Source: CAZYPU01 sp964649665 (GTDB lineage Bacteria > Omnitrophota > Gorgyraeia > JABMRN01 > RBG-13-46-9). From it: DNA of 64,000 nt. The notes below the pieces were generated by a model. It ran no database searches. It was given only the letters and a program-made list of their open reading frames with translations, and was not told the DNA's origin. Both the position numbers and the translations under genes were made by a program. Below, piece by piece: positions 8,124-16,909 of the stretch (position 1 is the first letter of the stretch; each line of letters starts with the position of its first letter). The stretch lies in assembly GCA_964649665.1 (NCBI GenBank), contig CAZYPU010000003.1, forward strand, positions 3,363 through 67,362. Reading direction: 5' to 3'.

Positions 8124-9212
8124 ATGCTGTACTATCTACTATACCCCTTAAAAGACCTGTGGTTCGGGTTTAACGTATTCAAGTACGTTACCTTTAGAGC
8201 GGCGATGGCGAGCATAACGGCCTTTGTCCTGAGCGTCATAATAGGCCCGTTCGTTATCAAAAAACTTTCCCTCATGAAAATAGGCGACTCGCCGAGAAGG
8301 CAGCATGTCGAAGACCTCTATGAGCTGCACAAGCACAAAGAAGGAACGCCGACAATGGGCGGCATCGTTATCATATTATCCATGCTTATTTCCACGTTTC
8401 TCTGGGCCCGGCTCGATAACACTTTTATTATCCTCTGCCTCATAAGCGTCCTCTGGCTCGGTATAGTCGGTTTCGTAGATGATTATATAAAACTGGTCAA
8501 GGTAAAATCGCCCGGATTGAGCGCTACGGCAAAATTCGCCGGGCAGCTTGTGTTAGGCATAGGAGTAGGGCTTTACCTTTATTTTGACGCTCAGGTTTCC
8601 ACGGCCCTTTATGTGCCTTTTTTAAAGCACGCGCTTTTTAATCTGGGCGTGCTGTATATTTTATTTGTCGTCCTTGTTATTGTCGGCACGAGCAACGCTG
8701 TAAACATAACGGACGGGCTGGACGGCCTGGCGGTCGGCTGCGTCAGTTTCATAGCCCTAAGCTACAGTGTGATCAGCTATCTGACCGGCCACCTTGGATT
8801 CAGTAACTACCTGAATATTTATTACCTTGCCGGAAGCGGAGAACTCACGGTATTCTGCGCAACCATAGTGGGCGCGGGGCTCGGATTTTTGTGGTTTAAT
8901 TCTTATCCGGCGACGATTTTCATGGGCGATACGGGGTCGCTGCCGCTCGGAGGGGCTATCGGCATAGTAAGTGTCCTTATAAAAAAAGAGGTGCTTCTCC
9001 TTGTGGTGGGCGGGATATTTGTCGCGGAAGTCCTTAGCGTGATAATCCAAGTCGTATCGTTCAGGGTTTACAAGAGGCGTGTTTTCCGGATGGCCCCGCT
9101 TCACCATCACCTGCAGCTTTTGGGATGGCCGGAACCCAAAATTATCGTGCGTTTCTGGATAGTGGGGATTCTGCTGGCACTATTCGGGCTTGCAACACTG
9201 AAACTGATGTAA
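8124..9212 (+). CDS. mraY: Phospho-N-acetylmuramoyl-pentapeptide transferase
   Basis: The protein has 362 residues and is a polytopic inner-membrane enzyme that transfers phospho-MurNAc-pentapeptide to undecaprenyl phosphate, making lipid I. Family motifs are visible: GTPTMGG near residue 74, FVDDYIK near 115, NITDGLDGLA near 195, FMGDTGSLPLG near 267 and PLHHHLQ near 325. I chose ATG 8124 rather than an upstream in-frame codon because the protein then begins like MraY, with FNVFKYVTFRA close to the N-terminus, and does not overlap the murF domain. Confidence 0.96.
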   Translation: MLYYLLYPLKDLWFGFNVFKYVTFRAAMASITAFVLSVIIGPFVIKKLSLMKIGDSPRRQHVEDLYELHKHKEGTPTMGGIVIILSMLISTFLWARLDNTFIILCLISVLWLGIVGFVDDYIKLVKVKSPGLSATAKFAGQLVLGIGVGLYLYFDAQVSTALYVPFLKHALFNLGVLYILFVVLVIVGTSNAVNITDGLDGLAVGCVSFIALSYSVISYLTGHLGFSNYLNIYYLAGSGELTVFCATIVGAGLGFLWFNSYPATIFMGDTGSLPLGGAIGIVSVLIKKEVLLLVVGGIFVAEVLSVIIQVVSFRVYKRRVFRMAPLHHHLQLLGWPEPKIIVRFWIVGILLALFGLATLKLM

Positions 9213-9214
9213 GA

Positions 9215-10588
9215 ATGGACCTTCGCAACAAAAAAGTTACCGTAGTGGGACTCGGCAATAGCGGCATAGGCAGCGCGATCCTTTTACATTCGGAGGGCGC
9301 CGTTGTTTCCGTTACGGATAGCGCTGATACCGGGAGCGTAAGGAAAAACAAGGCGCTTCTTAGAGAAAAATATATTGACGCGGAAATAGGCGTTCATAGC
9401 GAAAATTTCCTGAAGGGGACGGAGCTGTTTGTGGTGAGCCCCGGCATAGAGAATTCTTCGCTGCCTCTCCGCTACGCGAAAGAGAACAGTATTCCGGTAA
9501 TAAGCGAGCTGGAGCTGGGATACAATTTCTGCAAAGCGCCGGTAGCAGCCGTTACCGGCACAAACGGAAAATCTACGGTAGTTTCCCTGATCGGCCGCAT
9601 TCTGCAGGCGGCGGGTGTTCCGGCGGTGGTGTGCGGTAACATAGGAAATTCGCTGTCAGGAGAAATATGCGCTCCCGGCCCCAAGCGCATCACAAAGAAC
9701 ACGGTGGTGATTCTCGAAGTAAGTTCATTCCAGCTCGAGCGGATAATCTCCTTCCGGCCGAAAATATCCGTTATACTCAATGTCAGCGAAGACCACATGG
9801 ACAGGCACAGCGATTTTAAGGATTATCTCGGGGCCAAAAAAAATATATTCAAAAATCAGAAAAAAGACGATATTACAGTATTGAATTACGATGACAGCAA
9901 TTCACGGAAGTTGGGCGCTTCCGGCGAGATCGCTTCCAGGGTCCTTTATTTCAGCGCCGGGAAAAAGGTTGAAGGCGCGTATCTCGAGAAAGGGGCGGTG
10001 AAGACGTTCCTGAAAAAGAAGGTGAAATGGCTTTTCGACCTGAAAGAACCGGGCTTCAAAGGCGCTCACAATGCAGAGAACATTCTGGCGGCGGTATTGG
10101 TATCGGTTCTGCTCGGCGCGGATAGGGCCGCCATGGAAAAATCGGTGAAGCATTTTACCCCGCTGGCGCACAGGTTCGAAGTAATAGCAAAAGTGGACGG
10201 AGTTGATTTTATCGACGACTCCAAGGCGACAAACGTGGATTCGACTTACCGCGCGCTCAAAGTAGCCGGACGGCGCACTATCCTAATAGCCGGCGGGAAA
10301 GATAAAAACCTTCCGTACGAGAAGATCGTACCCGCGTTGAAAAAAGGCGTAAAGAAAGTTGTCCTGATAGGCGAGGCGCGGGGTAAAATGCGGGGCATCT
10401 TCGAAAAATACGTGGACGTCGAAGAGAAGGATTCGCTTGAAGAAGCCGTTTTTACCGCCTATAAAAGCGCCTCTCCGGGCGACTGTGTGCTCCTTTCGCC
10501 CATGTGCTCGAGTTTCGACATGTTCACTGACTATCGACATCGGGGCGAGGTGTTTCGCGAAGCGGTAAAGAAATTAAAAAATGCCTGA
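9215..10588 (+). CDS. murD: UDP-N-acetylmuramoylalanine--D-glutamate ligase
   Basis: The protein has 457 residues and adds D-glutamate to UDP-MurNAc-L-Ala in the cytoplasm. It has a Rossmann-like N-terminus (VTVVGLGNSGIG), the Mur-ligase P-loop TGTNGKST, the SSFQLE motif and the C-terminal DDSKATN motif. ATG 9215, two bases after the mraY stop, gives the standard MurD N-terminus; longer in-frame versions would run into mraY. The 3' end overlaps ftsW by 8 nt, so the two are probably translationally coupled. Confidence 0.96.
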   Translation: MDLRNKKVTVVGLGNSGIGSAILLHSEGAVVSVTDSADTGSVRKNKALLREKYIDAEIGVHSENFLKGTELFVVSPGIENSSLPLRYAKENSIPVISELELGYNFCKAPVAAVTGTNGKSTVVSLIGRILQAAGVPAVVCGNIGNSLSGEICAPGPKRITKNTVVILEVSSFQLERIISFRPKISVILNVSEDHMDRHSDFKDYLGAKKNIFKNQKKDDITVLNYDDSNSRKLGASGEIASRVLYFSAGKKVEGAYLEKGAVKTFLKKKVKWLFDLKEPGFKGAHNAENILAAVLVSVLLGADRAAMEKSVKHFTPLAHRFEVIAKVDGVDFIDDSKATNVDSTYRALKVAGRRTILIAGGKDKNLPYEKIVPALKKGVKKVVLIGEARGKMRGIFEKYVDVEEKDSLEEAVFTAYKSASPGDCVLLSPMCSSFDMFTDYRHRGEVFREAVKKLKNA

Positions 10589-11666
10589 GATAAGAAGGTC
10601 GGTTTTTATCACTGCGTTTACGCTCATAGCGATAGGCGTTGTTATGCTGTATTCCTCGAGCGCCATATACGCGTATGAAAAAAGCGGCGACGCCGCCTTT
10701 TTTTTAAAAAAGCACCTGTGGTTTTTACTGCTCGGATTTATTTTTATGTTTTGCGCCATGTCCGTAAAACTCGCAAAAGTCGAGAGGTCATCGCGAATTT
10801 TAATGTCAGCGGCGATTTTGCTGCTGCTGGCCGTGCTGGTTCCGGGCGTTGGCGTTGCGGTGCGCGGGGCGCGGCGGTGGTTCAGGATCGCAGGCGTCGT
10901 AAGTTTCCAGCCGTCCGAATTCGCAAAGTTCGCGGTTATAATATACCTGGCCTCATTCGTAAGCAGAAAGGGATACAGGATTAAAGATTTGCTCCGGGGC
11001 TACATCCCGGTCAGTGCGGTGATTTTGCTGACGAGCGGCCTTATTTTACTCCAGCCCGATTTCGGGACATCCGTGTCAGTTTTTATTATGGGATTTCTCA
11101 TTATTTTTGCCTCCGGCGCAAAACTCAAACACCTGATGACAACGGCGCTTCTTGCGATTCCGTTTCTGTACTACCTGGTATTCAGCGTGCCTTACAGGCG
11201 CAAGAGAATGCTTATATTCCTTAATCCGTGGCGAGAGGCGGAAGGCGGCGGTTTTCAGATTGTCCAGTCGCTTATCGCGCTCGGGTCGGGTGGGCTGCTT
11301 GGTGTCGGCCTGGGGCAGTCGAAGCAGAAACTTTTCTACCTTCCCGAGTCTCATACGGATTTTATTTTTTCCATAATAGGCGAGGAGCTCGGTTTCGCGG
11401 GCGCGATCTGCGTTGTTATATTATTCGGCGTTTTTGTGTGGCAGGGAATGCGCGCCTTTTTCAGGGAACATCGCCCGTTTAATAAAATCCTCATATTCGG
11501 CATAACGGGCATGATAGGTTTTGAGGCGCTGGTCAATATCGGCGTAAACATGGGCGCTTTTCCCACAAAGGGCCTGCCGCTTCCGTTTGTGAGCTACGGC
11601 GGTTCGTCGCTCGTATTCCACATGGCTGCCCTGGGGCTTCTGTTAAATGCGATGAGGGAAGAATGA
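10581..11666 (+). CDS. ftsW: Septal SEDS glycosyltransferase
   Basis: The protein has 361 residues and about ten transmembrane helices. SEDS family motifs are present: GVAVRGARRWF near residues 93-103, FQPSEFAKFA near 109, GEELGFAG near 264 and the C-terminal GLPLPFVSYGGSS. It polymerises lipid II at the septum with the class B PBP FtsI. It lies between murD and murG as in most dcw clusters, which separates it from the elongasome paralogue RodA at 34919. Its stop overlaps the murG start as ATGA. Confidence 0.94.
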   Translation: MPEIRRSVFITAFTLIAIGVVMLYSSSAIYAYEKSGDAAFFLKKHLWFLLLGFIFMFCAMSVKLAKVERSSRILMSAAILLLLAVLVPGVGVAVRGARRWFRIAGVVSFQPSEFAKFAVIIYLASFVSRKGYRIKDLLRGYIPVSAVILLTSGLILLQPDFGTSVSVFIMGFLIIFASGAKLKHLMTTALLAIPFLYYLVFSVPYRRKRMLIFLNPWREAEGGGFQIVQSLIALGSGGLLGVGLGQSKQKLFYLPESHTDFIFSIIGEELGFAGAICVVILFGVFVWQGMRAFFREHRPFNKILIFGITGMIGFEALVNIGVNMGAFPTKGLPLPFVSYGGSSLVFHMAALGLLLNAMREE

Positions 11667-12754
11667 AGGTACTGATCGCTTCGGGGGGAAGCGGCGGCCA
11701 TATTTTTCCGGCCGTTTCCCTTGCAAGGGAGTTAAGAAAAATCGGCGCCGAGATAATTTTTGTCGCCTCGAGAAGGCGCCTTGACAGGAGCATTCTTGAA
11801 AAAGAGCCGTATAAAAAGATATTTCTATCCGTCAATCCCATGCCGTATAAATTCGGCCTGCGCGCGCTTATCTTTCCCTTTAAACTGGCGCTGGACGCGC
11901 TGGCGGCTTTCGCTATCCTTGTTAAATACAGGCCGGAGACGGTTATCGGTTTTGGCGGCTACACTTCCGGCGCCATGGTGCTGCTGGGCTCGGTGATGAA
12001 CGTGAGAACAATCATACATGAGCAGAACGTAATCCCCGGCAGGACAAACAGGTTTCTTGACAGAGTTGCAGGATCGGTAGCGCTGAGTTTTTCTGAAACG
12101 GGAAAATATTTTTCCAACAGGAATGTGATAATCACCGGGAACCCGCTACGGGAAGAGAGCCTCAAAGAGACCCGGACAGGCGCCCTCGGGGGTTTTAAAC
12201 TCGATACCGAAAGAATGACTATCCTCGTCATGGGCGGGAGTCAGGGCGCAAGTTCCCTTAACAGGCTGGTTTCGGAAAGCGTGGTGCTTCTTCCGGCTGC
12301 GAAAAAAAAGCGGTTGCAGATTATTCATATAGCCGGCGCGAAAAAAACAGGGGAAATCCAAAAACGTTATGACGAAGAGGGCATACGCGCCCGGGTGTAC
12401 GCATTTATACCGAACATAAACGAGGCCTACAGCGTAAGCGACATGGCAATCAGCCGTTCGGGCGCCGCGGCGGTATTTGAACTCGCTGCGTTCAGGAAGC
12501 CGATGATCCTGATACCTTACCCGGAGGAAAAGAATAACCAGCGTTTTAACGCGATTTATTTTGCGGAAAAAAACGCCGCGATTTACAGGGACGAGAAAAA
12601 CCTGCGAATAGAAGAGCTGCGGGACCTGATATCGGCCCTTATGGACGATTCGGCTAAACGCGGGATGCTCGCGGACAATGCCGGCAAACTTAGCGTTACG
12701 GACGGGGCGAAGAAATTAGCGGAGATTGTATGCATGATAAAAAAATCCACATGA
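11663..12754 (+). CDS. murG: UDP-GlcNAc:lipid I N-acetylglucosamine transferase
   Basis: The protein has 363 residues and is a peripheral GT-B enzyme on the cytoplasmic face of the membrane that turns lipid I into lipid II. The N-terminal GGSGGHIFPA loop, GFGGYTSG, HEQN and the donor-site motif LVMGGSQGA are visible, followed by SRSGAAAVFELAAF and the nucleotide-binding PYPEEKNNQRFNA. The 4-nt ATGA overlap with ftsW and a 25-nt overlap with murC indicate coupled translation. Confidence 0.97.
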   Translation: MKVLIASGGSGGHIFPAVSLARELRKIGAEIIFVASRRRLDRSILEKEPYKKIFLSVNPMPYKFGLRALIFPFKLALDALAAFAILVKYRPETVIGFGGYTSGAMVLLGSVMNVRTIIHEQNVIPGRTNRFLDRVAGSVALSFSETGKYFSNRNVIITGNPLREESLKETRTGALGGFKLDTERMTILVMGGSQGASSLNRLVSESVVLLPAAKKKRLQIIHIAGAKKTGEIQKRYDEEGIRARVYAFIPNINEAYSVSDMAISRSGAAAVFELAAFRKPMILIPYPEEKNNQRFNAIYFAEKNAAIYRDEKNLRIEELRDLISALMDDSAKRGMLADNAGKLSVTDGAKKLAEIVCMIKKST

Positions 12755-14160
12755 TCGGTATTGGCGGTATCGGCATGAGCGCGCTTGCGTTTATCCTGGC
12801 CGAGAAGGGATCAAACGTAAGCGGCTCGGATATCGAAGAAAATAATATTGTAAAAAAACTGCACAAAAAAGGAATAGCGGCGGACATAGGCCATGACGCC
12901 TCCCGCGTGAACGGCCGGGATCTCGTGGTATTTTCCTCGAGCATCCGTGCGGATAATCCAGAACTTTTACAGGCCCGTAAGAACCGGGCGAAAGTAATAT
13001 CACGGATAGAACTTTTGAAAATGGTCATGGAAAAATATGAAAGGGTTATCGGCGTTACGGGTACTCACGGAAAGACGACCATTACGGCAATGGCGGCACA
13101 TCTTTTGGAGGAGGCGGGTTTTGACCCCACAGTTCTTATCGGAGGCGAATCGCCGCATTTCGCCGGGAACGCTAAACTTGGAAAAAGCGGGACACTCGCG
13201 GCCGAAGTGGACGAAAGCGACGGCAGGCTCGTAACACTTACGGGGCTTACGCATATTATCGTTCCGAATCTCGAGCGTGAGCACCTGGAGCATTACAGGG
13301 ATGAGGCGCATCTCGTGAATACGTTCAGGGATTTTCTACGCGGGCAAACGAAAAAAGGAACCCTTTTCTGCAATTCTGACGACGGCAACCTGAAAAAAAT
13401 AAAAGGCGCCTATGGCGGAAAGGTTACGTGTTTCGGTTTTTCCGAAGACGCGGACGCGCGCCTAAGCGCCGTGCAAAAAGGAATATTAAAAATTGATTTC
13501 GACTGTTCCGTCCGGCAAAAGAAAATAGGACGTTTTACGATAAACATACCCGGCATCCACAATGCGCTGAACGCCGCGGCAGTAATTTCCCTCGGCCTGG
13601 AACTCGGCATAGGCGCGGACACGATAAAGCGCGCGCTCGCCGGTTATAGGGGAGTTAAAAGGCGATTTGAGATCATAGGCACCCTTAACGGCGCCAGGGT
13701 AGTGGAGGATTACGCGCATCATCCAACGGAAGTAAAGGCGACTATTTCCGCCGCCTGTTCCCTGAAGCCGAAAAGGTTGATAGCGGTGTTTCAGCCTCAC
13801 CGCTACACGAGGACAAAATATTTCTATAAAGAATTTGCGTCCGCTTTTTCGGGAGCGGATGAAGTCATTCTTGCGGGCGTGTATTCCGCCAGCGAGGAAA
13901 AAATAGAAGGCGCAAGCTCGAAACGCATATACGACATCATGGTGAGGGATAAGACGCTGCCCGTGAAGCTCGTGGAAACCGGTAAAATAGGGGAATATCT
14001 TTGCAGAAACGCAAAAAATGGAGACCTTGTTCTCGTGATGGGCGCAGGGGATATAGGGAAGGTAATGCGGGGTATCGGATTGTCAACATATCAGGAGGGA
14101 AGTGGCCCAAGTGGAAATGAGGCGCGTCTTTTCGAAAATAAAAGGGAAAGTATTATTTAA
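12730..14160 (+). CDS. murC: UDP-N-acetylmuramate--L-alanine ligase
   Basis: The protein has 476 residues and attaches L-alanine to UDP-MurNAc, the first amino-acid step. It has the N-terminal Rossmann motif MIGIGGIGMSALA, P-loop GTHGKTT near residue 113, DESDGR, the VPNLEREHLEHY stretch, and EDYAHHPTEVKATI in the C-terminal domain. Length is normal. It begins inside the end of murG and its own end overlaps murB, so murG-murC-murB form a tight translational chain. Confidence 0.97.
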   Translation: MHDKKIHMIGIGGIGMSALAFILAEKGSNVSGSDIEENNIVKKLHKKGIAADIGHDASRVNGRDLVVFSSSIRADNPELLQARKNRAKVISRIELLKMVMEKYERVIGVTGTHGKTTITAMAAHLLEEAGFDPTVLIGGESPHFAGNAKLGKSGTLAAEVDESDGRLVTLTGLTHIIVPNLEREHLEHYRDEAHLVNTFRDFLRGQTKKGTLFCNSDDGNLKKIKGAYGGKVTCFGFSEDADARLSAVQKGILKIDFDCSVRQKKIGRFTINIPGIHNALNAAAVISLGLELGIGADTIKRALAGYRGVKRRFEIIGTLNGARVVEDYAHHPTEVKATISAACSLKPKRLIAVFQPHRYTRTKYFYKEFASAFSGADEVILAGVYSASEEKIEGASSKRIYDIMVRDKTLPVKLVETGKIGEYLCRNAKNGDLVLVMGAGDIGKVMRGIGLSTYQEGSGPSGNEARLFENKRESII

Positions 14161-15076
14161 CGAACCGCTCAAACGGCACACGACATTTCGCATAGGCGGG
14201 CCCTGCGGGGTCTGGGCCGAACCCCGCAGCGAAAGAGACTTGCGGGAAATTTTAAAGCTGGCAAAGGCAAGAAAGAAAAGAACTGTTCTGATGGGCGCCG
14301 GGAGCAATATCCTGCCCGGGGACAGGGCCGCAAGCGGCGTAGTGATTCACCTGGGAGGCAAATATTTTAAAAGGGTACATTTTTCCGGCCGGAAGGTTAC
14401 AGCCGGAGCGGGGATATCATTAGCCTATTTAATCAACCTTCTGTGTGAAAAGGGGCTTGGGGGCACGGAAGGGCTCGCCGGCATTCCGGGCACGCTCGGC
14501 GGCGCGATTTTCATGAATGCCGGATACAGGGGAAACATATCGGATTGCCTGGAATCTGTGCGGGTAATGAGTAAGAAAAGCGGGAAAATCTCTGTATTAA
14601 AAAAGTCACGCAAAGAGAATTCCGCAGAAGGATCTTTGCGGGATCCCGCAGAATTTCATCAGGAGAAACTTCATGCGGGAAAAAAAATAAAATTTAGTTA
14701 TCGACATTCAGGCCTGTACGGCTATATAATACTGGAGGCGACGCTCAGCCTCAAAAAATCCGATAAAAAGAAGCTGTTGAAAAAAAGAAATAAGGTCCTG
14801 AGGGTCAAAAAATCCGAGCAGCCACTCGGCTCGATGAATGCAGGGTGCGTTTTTAAAAATCCCGGAAGGGCGCTTCCGGCGGCCCTGTACATCGACATGC
14901 TGGGGTTTAAAGGAAAGAGAATAGGGGGCGCGAAGGTTTCGGAGAAGCACGCCAATTTTATAATTAATGAAAAAGGCGCGAAAGCAAGCGATGTCTTGCG
15001 TCTCATGGACATTATAAAAAAGCGCGTTAAATCCGAATTCGGAGTTGAACTGGCCCCTGAGATAGAGATATTGTAG
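14111..15076 (+). CDS. murB: UDP-N-acetylenolpyruvoylglucosamine reductase
   Basis: This FAD enzyme makes UDP-MurNAc by NADPH-dependent reduction. It shows KRHTTFRIGGPCG, the FAD-binding GAGSNIL, GTEGLAGIPGTLGGAIFMNAG, FSYRHSGL, and CVFKNPG followed by GGAKVSEKHANFI, which fits the type with the short C-terminal arrangement. GTG 14111 was chosen because AGGAGG ends 12 nt upstream; GTG 14102 is only 3 nt from it and ATG 14117 is 18 nt away. Residues about 167-190 are an insertion encoded by two hairpins (14609-14680) just before the conserved FSYR motif. Without it the reading frame would be of usual MurB size. Confidence 0.94.
   Translation: MEMRRVFSKIKGKVLFNEPLKRHTTFRIGGPCGVWAEPRSERDLREILKLAKARKKRTVLMGAGSNILPGDRAASGVVIHLGGKYFKRVHFSGRKVTAGAGISLAYLINLLCEKGLGGTEGLAGIPGTLGGAIFMNAGYRGNISDCLESVRVMSKKSGKISVLKKSRKENSAEGSLRDPAEFHQEKLHAGKKIKFSYRHSGLYGYIILEATLSLKKSDKKKLLKKRNKVLRVKKSEQPLGSMNAGCVFKNPGRALPAALYIDMLGFKGKRIGGAKVSEKHANFIINEKGAKASDVLRLMDIIKKRVKSEFGVELAPEIEIL
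14609..14680. repeat. Palindromic insertion inside murB
   Basis: Two adjacent hairpins lie within the murB frame: CGCAAAGA (14609-14616) with TCTTTGCG (14633-14640), and TCCCGCA-GAA-TTT (14644-14656) with AAACTTCATGCGGGA (14666-14680). A GCGGGATCCCGC palindrome joins them. The 72 nt add 24 codons in frame at a point where MurB proteins normally go straight to the FxYR motif. Confidence 0.7.
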
Positions 15077-15084
15077 CGTTTAGG

Positions 15085-15163
15085 CGTCATTGCGAGGGCG
15101 CGAAGCGCCCGAAGCAATCTCAATGGGATTGCTTCGTCGGCCTCCGGCCTCCTCGCAATGACG
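15085..15163. repeat. CATTGCGAG palindromic repeat, copy 1
   Basis: The outer arms CGTCATTGCGAGG and CCTCGCAATGACG enclose inner pairs GAAGCAATCTC and GGATTGCTTC and a GC-rich variable hairpin. It sits between murB and ddl. Related copies are at 19144-19223 and 34727-34878. Confidence 0.92.
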
Positions 15164-15174
15164 GAGTTTAAACT

Positions 15175-16110
15175 ATGAAAGACTACGGTAAGATAGCCGT
15201 GTTTGCCGGCGGCCTTTCCAGCGAGCGCGAAATCAGTTTACAGAGCGGCCGCGCCGTCTACGGGGCGCTTAAAAAAAAGAATCAGGACGCGGAATTCGTG
15301 GATGTAGGCGCCGATGCGGGCGCTGTCCTTGCGAGCGCGCTCGCCGATATTGTTTTTATTACCCTCCACGGGCGCTTCGGTGAAGACGGAACGGTCCAGT
15401 CGATTCTTGAAGAGGCGCGCACTCCTTACACCGGGTCCGGCGTCGGGGCGTCGCGGCTTGCGCTGGACAAAATCGCTTCTAAAGAACTTTTTTTAAAAAA
15501 CGGTTTAAAGGTGCCGTCCTGCAAGGTTATAAGAGACAATGCCGGGGCGAATGGCGCATGCCGGGGATTTGAGACGCCGCTTGTGATAAAGCCGCAGCGC
15601 GAAGGTTCGAGCATGGGGCTTTCCATCGTAAGCGACAGGGCACACATAAATACGGCTTTGGATATGGCGTTCGGCTACGGCGGGGCGGCTATTGTGGAAG
15701 AATATATACACGGCAGGGAGCTCACTGTGGGCATTCTGGAGGAGAAGGCGCTGCCCGTTGTGGAAATCGTGACCGAACGCAATGTTTACGATTTCAGGGC
15801 GAAATACCTGGACGAGGGAACAAAGTATTTCGTTCCGGCGGCGCTCGGAGCGGATGAATTTAAGCGGGCGCAGGAATCCGCGCTCAAGGCCCACCGAATT
15901 CTTGGCTGCAGGGATTTTTCGAGGGTCGATATGAGAATGGATCGTGACGGCAACATTTATGTCCTGGAGGTAAACACGATTCCGGGCATGACCGAACGCA
16001 GCCTCCTGCCCAAGGCGGCGATGGCTGCAGGTATAAGTTACGAAGGTTTGTGCATGAAACTCATTGATTTAGCGCATGAAAGAAGGGGGAAAAAGGATGG
16101 CGAAAAGTAG
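15175..16110 (+). CDS. ddl: D-alanine--D-alanine ligase
   Basis: The protein has 311 residues and is an ATP-grasp enzyme supplying the dipeptide used by the MurF half of the fusion. The N-terminal motif GGLSSEREISLQSG, LHGRFGEDG, YTGSGV, the ATP-grasp KPQREGSSMG and the metal-binding VLEVNTIPGMTERSL are all present. It lies inside the dcw cluster. A palindromic repeat separates it from murB, and its end overlaps ftsQ by 14 nt. Confidence 0.96.
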   Translation: MKDYGKIAVFAGGLSSEREISLQSGRAVYGALKKKNQDAEFVDVGADAGAVLASALADIVFITLHGRFGEDGTVQSILEEARTPYTGSGVGASRLALDKIASKELFLKNGLKVPSCKVIRDNAGANGACRGFETPLVIKPQREGSSMGLSIVSDRAHINTALDMAFGYGGAAIVEEYIHGRELTVGILEEKALPVVEIVTERNVYDFRAKYLDEGTKYFVPAALGADEFKRAQESALKAHRILGCRDFSRVDMRMDRDGNIYVLEVNTIPGMTERSLLPKAAMAAGISYEGLCMKLIDLAHERRGKKDGEK

Positions 16111-16873
16111 CAGGAAGAAAGTAAGGAAAGAAGTGAAAATACCGGACAGAAAAAAAACACTGATTAAAAAGGCCCTGTGCGCAGCGGTTGTTCTTGCCGT
16201 TATTGCCGCGGCGGCGCTTGCAATAAGGAATTCGAGCTATTTTAAACTGGAGAGCGTAGAAGTTCTTGATGTAAGCCGCGCCGCCGGCAGCCTGGAAACG
16301 GACGACGCGTTACAGGTAAATATGGGGCGAAACATTTTCGATATTGACATAGCCTCCCTTGCCTCGCGGATTGAAATTAACTATCCGGTTATAAAGAAAG
16401 CCGTCGTACGGAGAATCCTGCCGAACCGGCTTGAAATAGGCATCATCCCGCGGCTTCCGATCGCCAAAATAAAGGACAAGCGCGGCTATTTTCCCATAGA
16501 CGAAACCGGCATGGTTTTATCGGCGGACATAAAAAGCGACAGACAGCCGGTTATAATCGGATTTTTCATGTGGCGCCCGCCAAACCCCGGCGAGCGGCTT
16601 ACAAATAAACAGCTGGAAAACACGGTCCGCCTTATAGAAGCAATAAACGAAACGCTGGTCTTACGGGACTACGGGATAACTACTATCGACGCATCCAATC
16701 ACAGAAATCTTTCTTTTTACCTTGATAGCGGCATTGAAGTGAAAATAGGGGGCGAGGACTTTCCCGCAAGGCTGCGGAAGTTGAAAGAAACCCTCGCTGA
16801 AGAGGGCCTGAACAAGGATAATATCAAATATCTGGACTTAAGATTTGATAGCGTTGTAATAGGGCCCAAATAA
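16097..16873 (+). CDS. ftsQ: Cell division protein FtsQ
   Basis: The protein has 258 residues: a very basic cytoplasmic N-terminus (about 1-30), one transmembrane segment (about 31-49), a POTRA domain beginning around YFKLESVEVLD, and a beta domain. FtsQ scaffolds FtsL/FtsB and other division proteins. ATG 16097 was chosen over an upstream in-frame ATG because AGAAGGGGG lies 7 nt before it. The sequence is divergent, but topology and the place between ddl and ftsA are standard. Confidence 0.9.
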   Translation: MAKSSRKKVRKEVKIPDRKKTLIKKALCAAVVLAVIAAAALAIRNSSYFKLESVEVLDVSRAAGSLETDDALQVNMGRNIFDIDIASLASRIEINYPVIKKAVVRRILPNRLEIGIIPRLPIAKIKDKRGYFPIDETGMVLSADIKSDRQPVIIGFFMWRPPNPGERLTNKQLENTVRLIEAINETLVLRDYGITTIDASNHRNLSFYLDSGIEVKIGGEDFPARLRKLKETLAEEGLNKDNIKYLDLRFDSVVIGPK

Positions 16874-16909
16874 AGATAATGGTCATTTGCGAAATCTGCG
16901 TTAAATAAT

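Noticed and set aside
9125..9214. Longer N-terminus for murD inside mraY
   Set aside because: ATG 9215 gives the normal MurD start and avoids a 90-nt overlap.
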